Below, one piece after another: positions 43,096 through 50,856 of a stretch of 64,000 bases of DNA. The stretch is from the NCBI GenBank assembly GCA_031178065.1, contig JAPSJS010000006.1, positions 1 to 64,000 of the forward strand, in the 5' to 3' direction. Made by a program: the position numbers and the translations under genes. The DNA is from Altererythrobacter sp. Lineage in GTDB: Bacteria; Pseudomonadota; Alphaproteobacteria; Sphingomonadales; Sphingomonadaceae. The number at the start of each line of letters is the position of its first letter. Positions within the stretch are counted from its first letter, which is position 1. The notes under the pieces were generated by a model. The model saw nothing but the letters and a program-made list of their open reading frames with translations. It was not told the origin of the DNA and made no database searches.

Positions 43096-44153
43096 GGCCG
43101 CCGCCCCAGGACATGGGCACCCCAGGTCACGGCAATCACCAGCAAGGCGCCGACCAACTGATGCGCGGTCGCCACCCACAGCGATACGCCGGTCCAGACG
43201 GTGGCAATGCCTAGGATGATCTGCGTGCCGAAAGCCGCGTGGATCGCGATCGAGGCGCGCCGATCGAGCGGGCGGACCTTGCGCGCGAGCACGACCAGCG
43301 CCGCCACCGCCACCCAGGCCCACCAGCGGTGGAGGAAGTGGATCAGGAACGGGTCGTGGGTCATCGCCCAGAACAGCCCGCGCGACGTGTCGAACTCAGG
43401 CACGAACCGCCCCTGCATCAGCGGCCAGGTATCGGACGCCAACCCTGCGTTGAGGCCAGCGACCCAGGCGCCGAGCAGGAGCTGGACGAACAGGATCAGT
43501 GAGGCGATCAGCGCAAGCCCGCCGAGCCGCGCGGGGCGGGCGCCCGGGATCTGCGCGAGCCGGTGGAGATCGAAGGCCGTCCATGCGAGGCCGCCGAGGG
43601 TGAACAGCGCGGTGAGCAGATGGATCGACAGCCAGAAATGGCTGACGTCGGTCACCTCGCTGGACAGGCCCGAGCGCACCATGAACCAGCCGAACGCCCC
43701 TTGCAGGCCCCCGAGCGCGAGCAGCGCGAGCAGCCGCAGCTTGTATCCGCTGGGAATCGCGCCGCGAATCCAGTACCAGGCGAGCGGCAGGGCGAAGGCC
43801 AGCCCGATCAGACGGCCGAGCAGGCGATGGGCCCATTCCCAGAAGTAGATGAACTTGTAATCCGCCAGCGTCATTCCGGCTGGGCCGGTGATCTGCTGGT
43901 ACTCGCCGATCTGCTGATAGGCTTCGAACTCGGCTTGCCACTGCGCGTCGGTCAGCGGCGGGATCGCGCCGGTGACAGGCTTCCATTCGGTGATCGACAG
44001 GCCCGATTCGGTCAGCCGGGTGATGCCGCCGACCACGATCATCGCCACGACCATCCAGGCGACGATCCATAGCCAGCGGGCGAGAGCGGCGGGGCGGGCT
44101 GTGGCGGGCGTCAGCACGGCCGTGCCGGCGCCGAAATTCGTCTTGGAGACCAT
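43092..44153 (-). CDS. ctaA: Heme A synthase (COX15/CtaA)
   Basis: This 353-residue membrane protein has eight hydrophobic helices in two four-helix halves. Conserved motifs include GGITRLTESGLSITEWKPVTG, FWEWAHRLLGRLIG (heme-ligand His), and HRWWAWV and ATAHQLVGALL in the second half. It oxidises the C8 methyl of heme O to make heme A for cytochrome aa3 oxidase. ATG 44153 gives the conserved N-terminus. First gene of a ctaA-cutA-hypothetical operon. Confidence 0.95.
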   Translation of the reverse strand: MVSKTNFGAGTAVLTPATARPAALARWLWIVAWMVVAMIVVGGITRLTESGLSITEWKPVTGAIPPLTDAQWQAEFEAYQQIGEYQQITGPAGMTLADYKFIYFWEWAHRLLGRLIGLAFALPLAWYWIRGAIPSGYKLRLLALLALGGLQGAFGWFMVRSGLSSEVTDVSHFWLSIHLLTALFTLGGLAWTAFDLHRLAQIPGARPARLGGLALIASLILFVQLLLGAWVAGLNAGLASDTWPLMQGRFVPEFDTSRGLFWAMTHDPFLIHFLHRWWAWVAVAALVVLARKVRPLDRRASIAIHAAFGTQIILGIATVWTGVSLWVATAHQLVGALLVIAVTWGAHVLGRRP

Positions 44154-44217
44154 GGAGCCGCCTGATGCGTCCGCATTCCGCAAATCGCAAGGGCTTTGCC
44201 GATTTGCGCTTGCGCTA

Positions 44218-44230
44218 TGATACATTATCA
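44218..44230. promoter_or_regulatory. Candidate Zur/Fur-like operator upstream of the MerC-type gene
   Basis: TGATA and TATCA form an inverted repeat around CAT in an AT-rich patch 19 bp before the MerC-type ATG. The form resembles alphaproteobacterial Zur boxes (TGTTAT...ATAACA-like). The match is short, so it is only a candidate for metal-responsive control of one or both divergent genes. Confidence 0.3.
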
Positions 44231-44248
44231 CATACATGGGCCTCGCCA

Positions 44249-44620
44249 ATGAGTAATCCGCTCTCCTCGATTCGCGCTCGGCTCGACCGTGCAGGCGTCG
44301 TTCTCTCCGGGCTGTGCCTGCTGCATTGCCTGGCCTCGATCGTCATCGTCTCGGCGCTCGGGATCGGCGGCGAGTTCCTGCTCGCGCCGGCCTTTCACCG
44401 CGTCGGACTTGCGATAGCGCTCGTGATCGCCGCGGTCGCGATCGGCTGGGGCGCGCTGACCCACCGCCGCGCCGCGCCATTCGTAACGGCCATGACCGGG
44501 CTCAGCTTCATGGGGGGTGCACTCGCCATGCCGCACGGCACGGGCGAGGTCGTGCTGACCGTGATTGGCGTCTCGCTCGTTTCGATCGGACACTTCCTCA
44601 ACTTGCGCCACGCGCATTGA
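44249..44620 (+). CDS. MerC-domain membrane protein
   Basis: This 123-residue protein has about four hydrophobic helices. The MerC signature is the cysteine pair in the first helix ([12 protein letters not shown]), which in mercury-resistance operons carries Hg2+. No mer operon is present, and chromosomal MerC-domain proteins without mer genes probably handle another metal. ATG 44249 is chosen over an upstream frame opening. It ends 17 bp before thiSG. Confidence 0.85.
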   Translation: MSNPLSSIRARLDRAGVVLSGLCLLHCLASIVIVSALGIGGEFLLAPAFHRVGLAIALVIAAVAIGWGALTHRRAAPFVTAMTGLSFMGGALAMPHGTGEVVLTVIGVSLVSIGHFLNLRHAH

Positions 44621-44637
44621 GCGCTATCTCGCGGGGC

Positions 44638-45630
44638 ATGGCAGCCCCCCTTTCCCTCACCGTCAACGGCGAGACCCGCCGTTCCTCCGCCCCGACCATC
44701 GCCGCGCTGGTGCGCGAGCTCGACCTCACACCCGAGAAAGTGGCCGTAGAACGGAACGGCGAGATCGTCCCGCGCTCGACGCTCGCGGACACGGCGTTGG
44801 CCGACGGCGACGTGCTGGAGATCGTGCACTTCGTCGGCGGCGGCGACCATGCGGCGGGAAGCGACGACACCTGGACGGTCGCCGGGCGCACGTTCCGCTC
44901 GCGGCTGATCGTCGGCACGGGCAAGTACAAGGACTTTGCGCAAAACGCCGCTGCGCTGGAAGCTTCGGGTGCGGAGATCGTCACCGTCGCAGTGCGCCGG
45001 GTGAACGTCAGTGACCCCAAGGCGCCGATGCTCACCGACTTCATCGATCCGAAGAAAGTCACCTATCTGCCCAACACCGCCGGCTGCTTCACCGCAGAGG
45101 AAGCGATCCGCACCCTGCGCCTGGCGCGCGAGGCCGGCGGCTGGGACCTGGTCAAGCTGGAAGTGCTGGGCGAAGCGCGCACGCTCTATCCCGACATGCG
45201 CGAAACGCTGCGCGCGACCGAGACGCTGGCGAGCGAAGGCTTCCTGCCGATGGTCTACTGCGTCGACGATCCGATTGCGGCCAAGCAGCTCGAAGATGCG
45301 GGCGCGGTCGCGGTCATGCCGCTCGGCGCCCCGATCGGCTCGGGCCTCGGCATCCAGAACCGCGTGACGATCCGCCTGATCGTAGAGGGCGCGAGCGTGC
45401 CTGTGCTGGTCGACGCCGGGGTCGGTACGGCGAGCGATGCCGCGGTCGCGATGGAACTCGGCTGCGATGGCGTACTGATGAACACCGCCATTGCCGAGGC
45501 GAAGGATCCCATCCGTATGGCGCGCGCGATGAAGCTTGCGGTCGAGGCCGGGCGCGACGCCTATCTCTCAGGACGCATGGCGACCCGCAAGTATGCCGAC
45601 CCATCGAGCCCCCTGGCCGGACTGATCTGA
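44638..45630 (+). CDS. thiG: ThiS-ThiG fusion: sulfur carrier plus thiazole synthase
   Basis: This 330-residue fusion has ThiS at residues 1-68, with a ubiquitin-like fold and FVGGG where free ThiS ends in Gly-Gly, a short Ala/Ser/Asp-rich linker, then ThiG (about 78-325): [28 protein letters not shown] (Schiff-base Lys) and [43 protein letters not shown]. It makes the thiazole moiety of thiamine. In separate ThiS the C-terminal glycine is thiocarboxylated, so in the fusion either proteolysis releases it or the chemistry differs. No TPP riboswitch was seen upstream. Confidence 0.93.
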   Translation: MAAPLSLTVNGETRRSSAPTIAALVRELDLTPEKVAVERNGEIVPRSTLADTALADGDVLEIVHFVGGGDHAAGSDDTWTVAGRTFRSRLIVGTGKYKDFAQNAAALEASGAEIVTVAVRRVNVSDPKAPMLTDFIDPKKVTYLPNTAGCFTAEEAIRTLRLAREAGGWDLVKLEVLGEARTLYPDMRETLRATETLASEGFLPMVYCVDDPIAAKQLEDAGAVAVMPLGAPIGSGLGIQNRVTIRLIVEGASVPVLVDAGVGTASDAAVAMELGCDGVLMNTAIAEAKDPIRMARAMKLAVEAGRDAYLSGRMATRKYADPSSPLAGLI

Positions 45631-45647
45631 CCACAGAATCGGTGCGG

Positions 45648-45663
45648 CTAACCCGAATTTAAC
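45648..45663 (+). promoter_or_regulatory. Near-consensus CtrA box
   Basis: CTAA, seven bases, then TTAAC matches the CtrA consensus TTAA-N7-TTAAC with one mismatch. It ends 43 bp before the ATG of the 45707 gene. Confidence 0.5.
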
Positions 45664-45706
45664 CGAGTCCGGCGATGGTGCCTCTGCGCAACAGGGAAAC
45701 CGCCCC

Positions 45707-46234
45707 ATGGCCAAGACCGGAACCGCATCGCTGACGATCGCCGAGATGCGCGAGTTCGCGAGCTTCACGGCTGCCGAGCAGCGCTACATCCGCCGCAGCC
45801 TCGATATCGGGCTCGGCCGGCAGGACGCCTTCAAGCTGTGGGCGCGCGATGCCGGCGAGAACACCGCGATCCGCAGCCAGTACGTCGCCTATCAGGACCT
45901 CAAGGCGCTGCGGGCGGCGATCCCCGCCGGCACCGCACTCGACGGTATCGAAGGCTTCATCGGCAAGCTCGTGCGCGTGGCCGCGTTCGATCTCGCGCAG
46001 GAGCGGATCGAGAGCTTCTCCGCCTTCCGCTTCCTCTACGAACGGCTGCTCGGCGCCGAGGCACGGCCGTGGCTGCCGAGCGCCTTCTGCGCCGCGAGCG
46101 CCCTGCCGCAGATCGAGCCTGCACGCCGCAAGGTCCTGCTCCAGTCGCTGAGCGAGGCCGCCGCGACCGCACCCGGCTGGTCGGACCGCGCCCCCAGCTT
46201 CTACCCCGAATACATCGCGCGCGAAGTGGCCTGA
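45707..46234 (+). CDS. Hypothetical protein, 175 residues
   Basis: I do not recognise this family. It has no signal or membrane segment and is strongly helical; residues 10-75 (IAEMREFASFTAAEQRYIRR) and 85-130 form amphipathic helices. ATG 45707 follows ACAGGGAAAC. A near-consensus CtrA box lies 43 bp upstream. It converges with the methionine aminopeptidase gene with 8 bp between stops. Confidence 0.65.
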   Translation: MAKTGTASLTIAEMREFASFTAAEQRYIRRSLDIGLGRQDAFKLWARDAGENTAIRSQYVAYQDLKALRAAIPAGTALDGIEGFIGKLVRVAAFDLAQERIESFSAFRFLYERLLGAEARPWLPSAFCAASALPQIEPARRKVLLQSLSEAAATAPGWSDRAPSFYPEYIAREVA

Positions 46235-46242
46235 GTCGCGCC

Positions 46243-47031
46243 TCAGGCGACGAGCTTCATCTTCTCGATCATACCGCGCTCGTCGGGGCGCAGGGTCAGC
46301 ACCGACACGCCCGACGCGGTGACGGCGACCGTGTGCTCGAACTGCGCGGACAGCGAGCCGTCGCGCGTCACTACGGTCCAGCCGTCCTTCTCGGTTCTCA
46401 CGCCCCTCCGGCCGCGGTTGAGCATCGGTTCGATCGTGAAGACCATGCCTTCGCGCAGGACCAGGCCGGTTCCGGGCTTGCCGAAGTGCAGAATCTGCGG
46501 CTCCTCGTGCATCTCGCGGCCGATGCCGTGGCCGCAATATTCGCGCACGACCGAATAGCCGCCGCGCTTGGCGTGCCGCTCGATCGCCGAGCCAATGTCG
46601 CCGAGCCGCGCGCCCGGGCGGACCGCCCGGATTCCCATCCACATGGCTTCGTAGGCGGTTCGGACCAGCCTCTTCGCGGCAGGCTCGACCTCGCCGATGA
46701 GGTAGGTCTTGCTCGAGTCGGCGATATAGCCGTTCTTCTCGAGCGTGATATCGAGATTGACGATATCTCCGCCCCGCAGCACGTCCTCGGCCGATGGCAC
46801 GCCGTGGCAGACCACGTTGTTCACCGAAGCATTCAGGACGAAGCCGTACCCGTACTGGCCCTTGCTCGCGGGCCGCGCCGCGAGATCCTCGACGATGAAG
46901 CGCTCGACCATTCCGTCGATCTGGAGCGTCGACATGCCTGCGAGCGGCGTCCGGTCCAGCATTTCGAACACCGATGCGAGAAGCCGGCCGGATTCGGCCA
47001 GCAGCGCAAGCTCCTCAGGCCGCTTCGTCAT
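46243..47031 (-). CDS. map: Methionine aminopeptidase, type I
   Basis: This 262-residue enzyme removes initiator methionine from nascent proteins. The five metal ligands of the pita-bread fold are visible: Asp in VNLDITLEKNGYIADSS (two), His in CGHGIGREMHEEP, Glu in FTIEPM, Glu in AQFEHTVAV. ATG 47031 overlaps the upstream ParD-like gene by 17 bp. That coupling is unusual for map and conserved in related bacteria by my knowledge of the family. Confidence 0.95.
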   Translation of the reverse strand: MTKRPEELALLAESGRLLASVFEMLDRTPLAGMSTLQIDGMVERFIVEDLAARPASKGQYGYGFVLNASVNNVVCHGVPSAEDVLRGGDIVNLDITLEKNGYIADSSKTYLIGEVEPAAKRLVRTAYEAMWMGIRAVRPGARLGDIGSAIERHAKRGGYSVVREYCGHGIGREMHEEPQILHFGKPGTGLVLREGMVFTIEPMLNRGRRGVRTEKDGWTVVTRDGSLSAQFEHTVAVTASGVSVLTLRPDERGMIEKMKLVA

Positions 47032-47239
47032 GCTGCGCTTCCGCCAGGGATGGCGCCGAAACGCCTGCGGAGCGGCGCTCCCGCTCGATGATCTCCATGA
47101 AACTGAGCGCCGGGTTGGTCTCGCACAGCATGCCGATCTTGATCCAGTAGGCAGCCTGCGCGTTGATCGAGCGGAACGAAACCTTGCTCGCCCGGCGCAC
47201 CTGCTCGTGCAGTTCGTCTTCGATACTGACGATACCCAT
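47015..47239 (-). CDS. ParD-like antitoxin-family protein
   Basis: This 74-residue protein resembles the ParD_like family: GIVSIEDELHEQVRRASKVSFRSINAQAAYWIKIGMLCETNP, a ribbon-helix-helix-type DNA-binding region, followed by a disordered C-terminal tail that in true ParD would bind the toxin. No ParE is adjacent; instead it overlaps map by 17 bp. It is likely to regulate its own operon from the CATATA/TATATG repeat just upstream. Confidence 0.85.
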   Translation of the reverse strand: MGIVSIEDELHEQVRRASKVSFRSINAQAAYWIKIGMLCETNPALSFMEIIERERRSAGVSAPSLAEAQHDEAA

Positions 47240-47249
47240 GCGGGTTCTC

Positions 47250-47268
47250 CATATATGATTCGTATATG
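47250..47268 (-). promoter_or_regulatory. Probable autoregulatory operator of the ParD-like/map operon
   Basis: CATATA (47250-47255) and TATATG (47263-47268) form an inverted repeat 11 bp upstream of the ParD-like ATG; a further half-site-like ATCATATGG occurs at 47281-47289. Tandem palindromic half-sites are typical of ribbon-helix-helix antitoxins. Confidence 0.45.
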
Positions 47269-47354
47269 AACCGCATAGGGATCATATGGAATGGCATCAA
47301 GACATCGCATGCGCTCTGTCGCGTCGCGTGCCGCTGCGGCATAATGCGGCTGCG

Positions 47355-48092
47355 ATGACTCTCGCCGTTATCCTCTCCGCCCTGGCGATGACCGCGATCG
47401 TGGCGCTGCGCTATTTCGCCGCGAGCGGGCTGTTCGCCTTCGCGACCGCGCGCGTGCGGCCGGGGCTCTATGCCCGCCTGGGTCCGCAGATCGGGCGCGA
47501 GATCGGCTGGTCGCTGTTTTCCGCCGCGATCTACGGCATTCCCGCAGGCGTGGTCGCCTGGGGTTGGCAGGAACGCGGCTGGACCCTGATCTACACCGGC
47601 TGGGACGCGTACCCTCTGTGGTATCTGCCGCTGTCGCTGCTCCTCTATCTCTTCGCGCACGACACCTGGTTCTACTGGACGCATCGCTGGATGCACCGCC
47701 CGCGGCTGTTCCGCATCGCCCATGCGGTGCATCATTCGAGCCGCCCGCCGACCGCCTGGGCGGCGATGAGCTTCCACCCGATCGAGGCGCTGACCGGAGC
47801 GGTGATCATCCCCGCTCTGGTATTCCTGATCCCGATTCACGTCGCCATGCTGGGGCTGGTGCTGGCGATCATGACTGTCATGGGCGTGACCAATCACATG
47901 GGGTGGGAGCTGTTTCCCCGCGCCCTCGTCCGCTCGCGGCTCGGCGGCTGGCTGATCACCGCCAGCCACCACCAGCGCCATCACGAGCACTACGCGTGCA
48001 ATTTCGGCCTCTACTTCCGCGTCTGGGACCGACTGTGCGGAACCGACCGGGGCCTGTCCGACGGCCTGGCGCCTCCAGCCGGCGCGACTTAA
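47355..48092 (+). CDS. Sterol desaturase/fatty acid hydroxylase family protein
   Basis: This 245-residue membrane protein has the diiron histidine clusters of the family: HDTWFYWTHRWMH, HAVHHSS, and ASHHQRHHEHY, plus about four hydrophobic segments. It should hydroxylate or desaturate a lipid using oxygen. Its substrate (fatty acyl chain, hopanoid/sterol-like lipid or carotenoid) is not readable from sequence. It is divergent from the ParD-like gene across about 115 bp. Confidence 0.85.
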   Translation: MTLAVILSALAMTAIVALRYFAASGLFAFATARVRPGLYARLGPQIGREIGWSLFSAAIYGIPAGVVAWGWQERGWTLIYTGWDAYPLWYLPLSLLLYLFAHDTWFYWTHRWMHRPRLFRIAHAVHHSSRPPTAWAAMSFHPIEALTGAVIIPALVFLIPIHVAMLGLVLAIMTVMGVTNHMGWELFPRALVRSRLGGWLITASHHQRHHEHYACNFGLYFRVWDRLCGTDRGLSDGLAPPAGAT

Positions 48093-48104
48093 CCGTAACT
48101 TTAC
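48089..48104 (+). promoter_or_regulatory. Near-consensus CtrA box
   Basis: TTAA, seven bases, then TTTAC matches TTAA-N7-TTAAC with one mismatch. It overlaps the stop codon of the sterol-desaturase gene and ends 52 bp before the ATG of the 48157 gene. Confidence 0.5.
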
Positions 48105-48156
48105 CACGTCGCGCCAGAACGGTCCCGGAATAGGCATCGGGGGCTTCGACGAGGCG

Positions 48157-49644
48157 ATGGACACACTGCGCGGCACTTTCGATTCGCCGGACTACGGCGA
48201 AGGCGATCGCGGTCTCGGCCATGCCGGGGACGAAGGCACGCACGAGCCGCCGCCCGCTGCGATCGGCAGCGACGAGCGCCGGATGCAGGTGCGCGCCTAC
48301 AACCACTGGGCCGGCCTGCTGGCAGATCGCAATTTTCCCTCGGTCGAGGATCTCGATCCGGTCGCCCTGCCCGACTTCGGCCCCTACAGCATCCTGCTCG
48401 ACTTCACGGCCGGTATCGAGAACCCGGCAGTGTTGTATCTCGGCACCGAACTCGCCGTCGAATGCGGCGCCGACGGCGAGATCGGTGCGCTTACCGACGT
48501 GCCTGCGCGCTCTCTGCTGAGCCGGATCACCGATCACTACATGCAGATCCTCGCCAACCAGGCGCCGATCGGCTTCGAAGCCGAATTCGTGAATCAGCGC
48601 GGGGCGACGATCCTCTACCGCGGCATTCTCCTGCCGTTCTCGAGCGACGACGACACGATCGACTTCATCTACGGCGTGATCAACTGGAAGGAGATCGCCG
48701 ACCAGCACACCACCGACGAGCTCATGCTGGAGATCGATCAGGCGCTCGATCCGGACGAGCTGGCGGACGACGGGCCCCGCGATCCCGACCCGGTGACCAA
48801 CTGGGCCGACGGTCCGGTCGACGGAGTCGCAACGCTGGACGCTTCCTCGGCTCCCGGAGCACCCGCCGACGATTATCCCGCGCCGGCTTTCGGCGAGACC
48901 GGGCGCGGCGACGCAGATGACGACCAGGGCGCCTGGCGCATGGCCGCGATGATCGCGCGCCAGTCGGTGCCGAAGAAGCCCTATGCGATTCCGCTCGTCA
49001 CCGATGACGAACTGGCTCCGGCGCTGCACGGGCATGACCCTGCCGAACAGGGGCTCGTCGCCAGTCTCGCGGCGGCGCGCGCCTGCGTTCAGGCGGCTTT
49101 GAGCTGCGAGGACCGCAGCCGGGGCGCGCTCTACGACGCGGTTGGGCGGGCATATGATTTCAGCCTCGCCGCGGCGGCCGCGTCGGACGAGTTCGAAGCG
49201 CTCGTGGCGCAGAACGGCCTGAAGGTGCAGGAACGCGCGCCGATGACGCCGGTCGTCAAGCTCGTCTTCGGTGCCGATTACGACAAGACGCGTCTCACCG
49301 AATATGCCGCGGTTCTCGGCCACGCCCACCGCCTGGGTCTGGCGCCCGGGACGCTCACCGGCTTCCTCGCGGCGGCCGAGGGCGGCCTCAAGGGCGTGGT
49401 AAAGGCCGAGCGCAAGCTGCGCCGCGAGGAAAGTGGCAAGGCGGACAAGTCAGAATCGCCGCACACTCGCCTCGCCAGGAAGCTGCGCGCGATCGAGCCG
49501 CGCGGGTTCGAGGCGATTGCGCCGGAAGGCGCGGAGTTCGGTCTCGTCGTGATCCGCCGTGTCGACGGCGATGTCGCTGTGATCGGCGAGGTCTCCGACG
49601 ATCAGGCCCTGATCGAGCGTGTGGGGCGCAAGCTGGTAGCCTGA
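48157..49644 (+). CDS. PAS-domain protein of unknown function, 495 residues
   Basis: Residues about 40-180 look like an alphaproteobacterial PAS domain, ending in GILLPFSSDDDTIDFIYGVINWKEIAD. A long acidic, Pro-rich linker (about 195-265) follows, then a helical C-terminal region (280-495) that I do not recognise. There is no kinase or output domain. A near-consensus CtrA box 52 bp upstream suggests cell-cycle-linked expression. Cytoplasmic by composition. Confidence 0.75.
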   Translation: MDTLRGTFDSPDYGEGDRGLGHAGDEGTHEPPPAAIGSDERRMQVRAYNHWAGLLADRNFPSVEDLDPVALPDFGPYSILLDFTAGIENPAVLYLGTELAVECGADGEIGALTDVPARSLLSRITDHYMQILANQAPIGFEAEFVNQRGATILYRGILLPFSSDDDTIDFIYGVINWKEIADQHTTDELMLEIDQALDPDELADDGPRDPDPVTNWADGPVDGVATLDASSAPGAPADDYPAPAFGETGRGDADDDQGAWRMAAMIARQSVPKKPYAIPLVTDDELAPALHGHDPAEQGLVASLAAARACVQAALSCEDRSRGALYDAVGRAYDFSLAAAAASDEFEALVAQNGLKVQERAPMTPVVKLVFGADYDKTRLTEYAAVLGHAHRLGLAPGTLTGFLAAAEGGLKGVVKAERKLRREESGKADKSESPHTRLARKLRAIEPRGFEAIAPEGAEFGLVVIRRVDGDVAVIGEVSDDQALIERVGRKLVA

Positions 49645-49696
49645 GAGCCGCGCGGGCTATCCTCGGACGCGTGCGAGCGCTACCCCTTCGCAGGCG

Positions 49697-50797
49697 ATGG
49701 ATTTCTTCTCCGGCCAGCCCGTTCGCCTGCAGCCCTACTTCGGCTACCGGAGTGCCGATCGCCTGGTGATCGCGGCGCGGGCGCTGCGCTCCGGCAAGCC
49801 CGGCTTCGAGAATGGCGGCCGCCTGCAGGCCATGCGTACGATGCTCGCGCAGTTCGCCTCGCGCGAGGCTGCCGGGCTCGACGTACGGCTCGAGATTAAG
49901 TCGCCCGAGGGCGAAACCTCCGACCATTTCGCCACCACCGATCGGGAAGGCTTCGTCCGTTTCGAGATCGAACTCGGCGAAGGCTGGCCGCTGCCGCGTG
50001 ACCCGGCGTGGGAGATCGTGTGCCTCCACTGGCTGAACCGGGAGGGGCCGCAGTGCGTCGAAGGGCACATTCTCGTGCCGGGCAGCGCGACGCTGCTGGC
50101 GGTAATCTCCGACATCGACGACACGATCGTCGAGACCGGCATTACCGGCGGTTTCCGTCAGTTGATGCGCAACTGGCGCCGCGTGCTGGCCGAGCTGCCG
50201 GACGAGCGGATCGCGGTGCCCGGGGTGGACGCATTCTACGGCGCGCTCGGCGGCGGTGCGGTATTGCCGGGCAAGGGCGGCGCGGGCGATGCGATCCCCG
50301 CCACGCACCGGCCGTTCTTCTACGTCTCGTCGAGCCCGTGGAACCTGTTCTCCTACCTCGTCGCCTTTCTGCGGGTTCGGAAGCTCCCGCTCGGGCCGCT
50401 GCTGCTGCGCGACTGGGGCTTCGACCGCGCGACCCTGGGCAGCGCGAGCCACGGCGAGCACAAGCGCGCGGCGATCGATACGGTCATGGCGATGTACCCC
50501 GACATCCGCTTCGCGTTGATCGGCGACGACACGCAGGGGGACCTGCCGGCCTATGCCGACGTGGTGAGCGGCAACCTCGGCCGGATCGCCGCGGTGTTTA
50601 TCCGAACTGCGACCACCGAACCGCTCTCGCCCGAGGAACTCGCCGGCAAGGCGGCGATCGAGGCGGCGGGCGTTCCGCTGTGGCTGGGCGACAGCTATGC
50701 CGTCGGCCAGGAATTCCTGCGCGCGGCCGGGCTCAGGCCGCAGGGCGATGCGGCACGGATCGTGGAAACGGTCGAGCAGGCGCACGAGACGCCCTGA
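49697..50797 (+). CDS. APP1-type phosphatidate phosphatase domain protein
   Basis: This 366-residue protein has an N-terminal beta-rich region (about 1-130) followed by an HAD-type catalytic domain with the DxDxT motif in VISDIDDTIVETG, FFYVSSSPWNLF (motif II) and FALIGDDTQGD (motif III/IV). Yeast APP1 hydrolyses phosphatidic acid. The bacterial enzymes have the same motifs; lipid specificity is inferred. Confidence 0.88.
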   Translation: MDFFSGQPVRLQPYFGYRSADRLVIAARALRSGKPGFENGGRLQAMRTMLAQFASREAAGLDVRLEIKSPEGETSDHFATTDREGFVRFEIELGEGWPLPRDPAWEIVCLHWLNREGPQCVEGHILVPGSATLLAVISDIDDTIVETGITGGFRQLMRNWRRVLAELPDERIAVPGVDAFYGALGGGAVLPGKGGAGDAIPATHRPFFYVSSSPWNLFSYLVAFLRVRKLPLGPLLLRDWGFDRATLGSASHGEHKRAAIDTVMAMYPDIRFALIGDDTQGDLPAYADVVSGNLGRIAAVFIRTATTEPLSPEELAGKAAIEAAGVPLWLGDSYAVGQEFLRAAGLRPQGDAARIVETVEQAHETP

Positions 50798-50856
50798 GCG
50801 CCGCGCGCGCGATCTTCATTGGCGGTTCAGCCCCCGAACCGCTAGCAAGAGCACAA

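Noticed and set aside
44621-44637. TPP riboswitch upstream of the thiamine gene
   Set aside because: Only 17 bp separate it from the MerC-type gene, too short for the aptamer, and no THI-box-like sequence was seen.
47015-47239. Complete ParDE toxin-antitoxin module
   Set aside because: No ParE/RelE-type toxin gene lies next to the ParD-like gene; the overlapping gene is a normal methionine aminopeptidase with all metal ligands.
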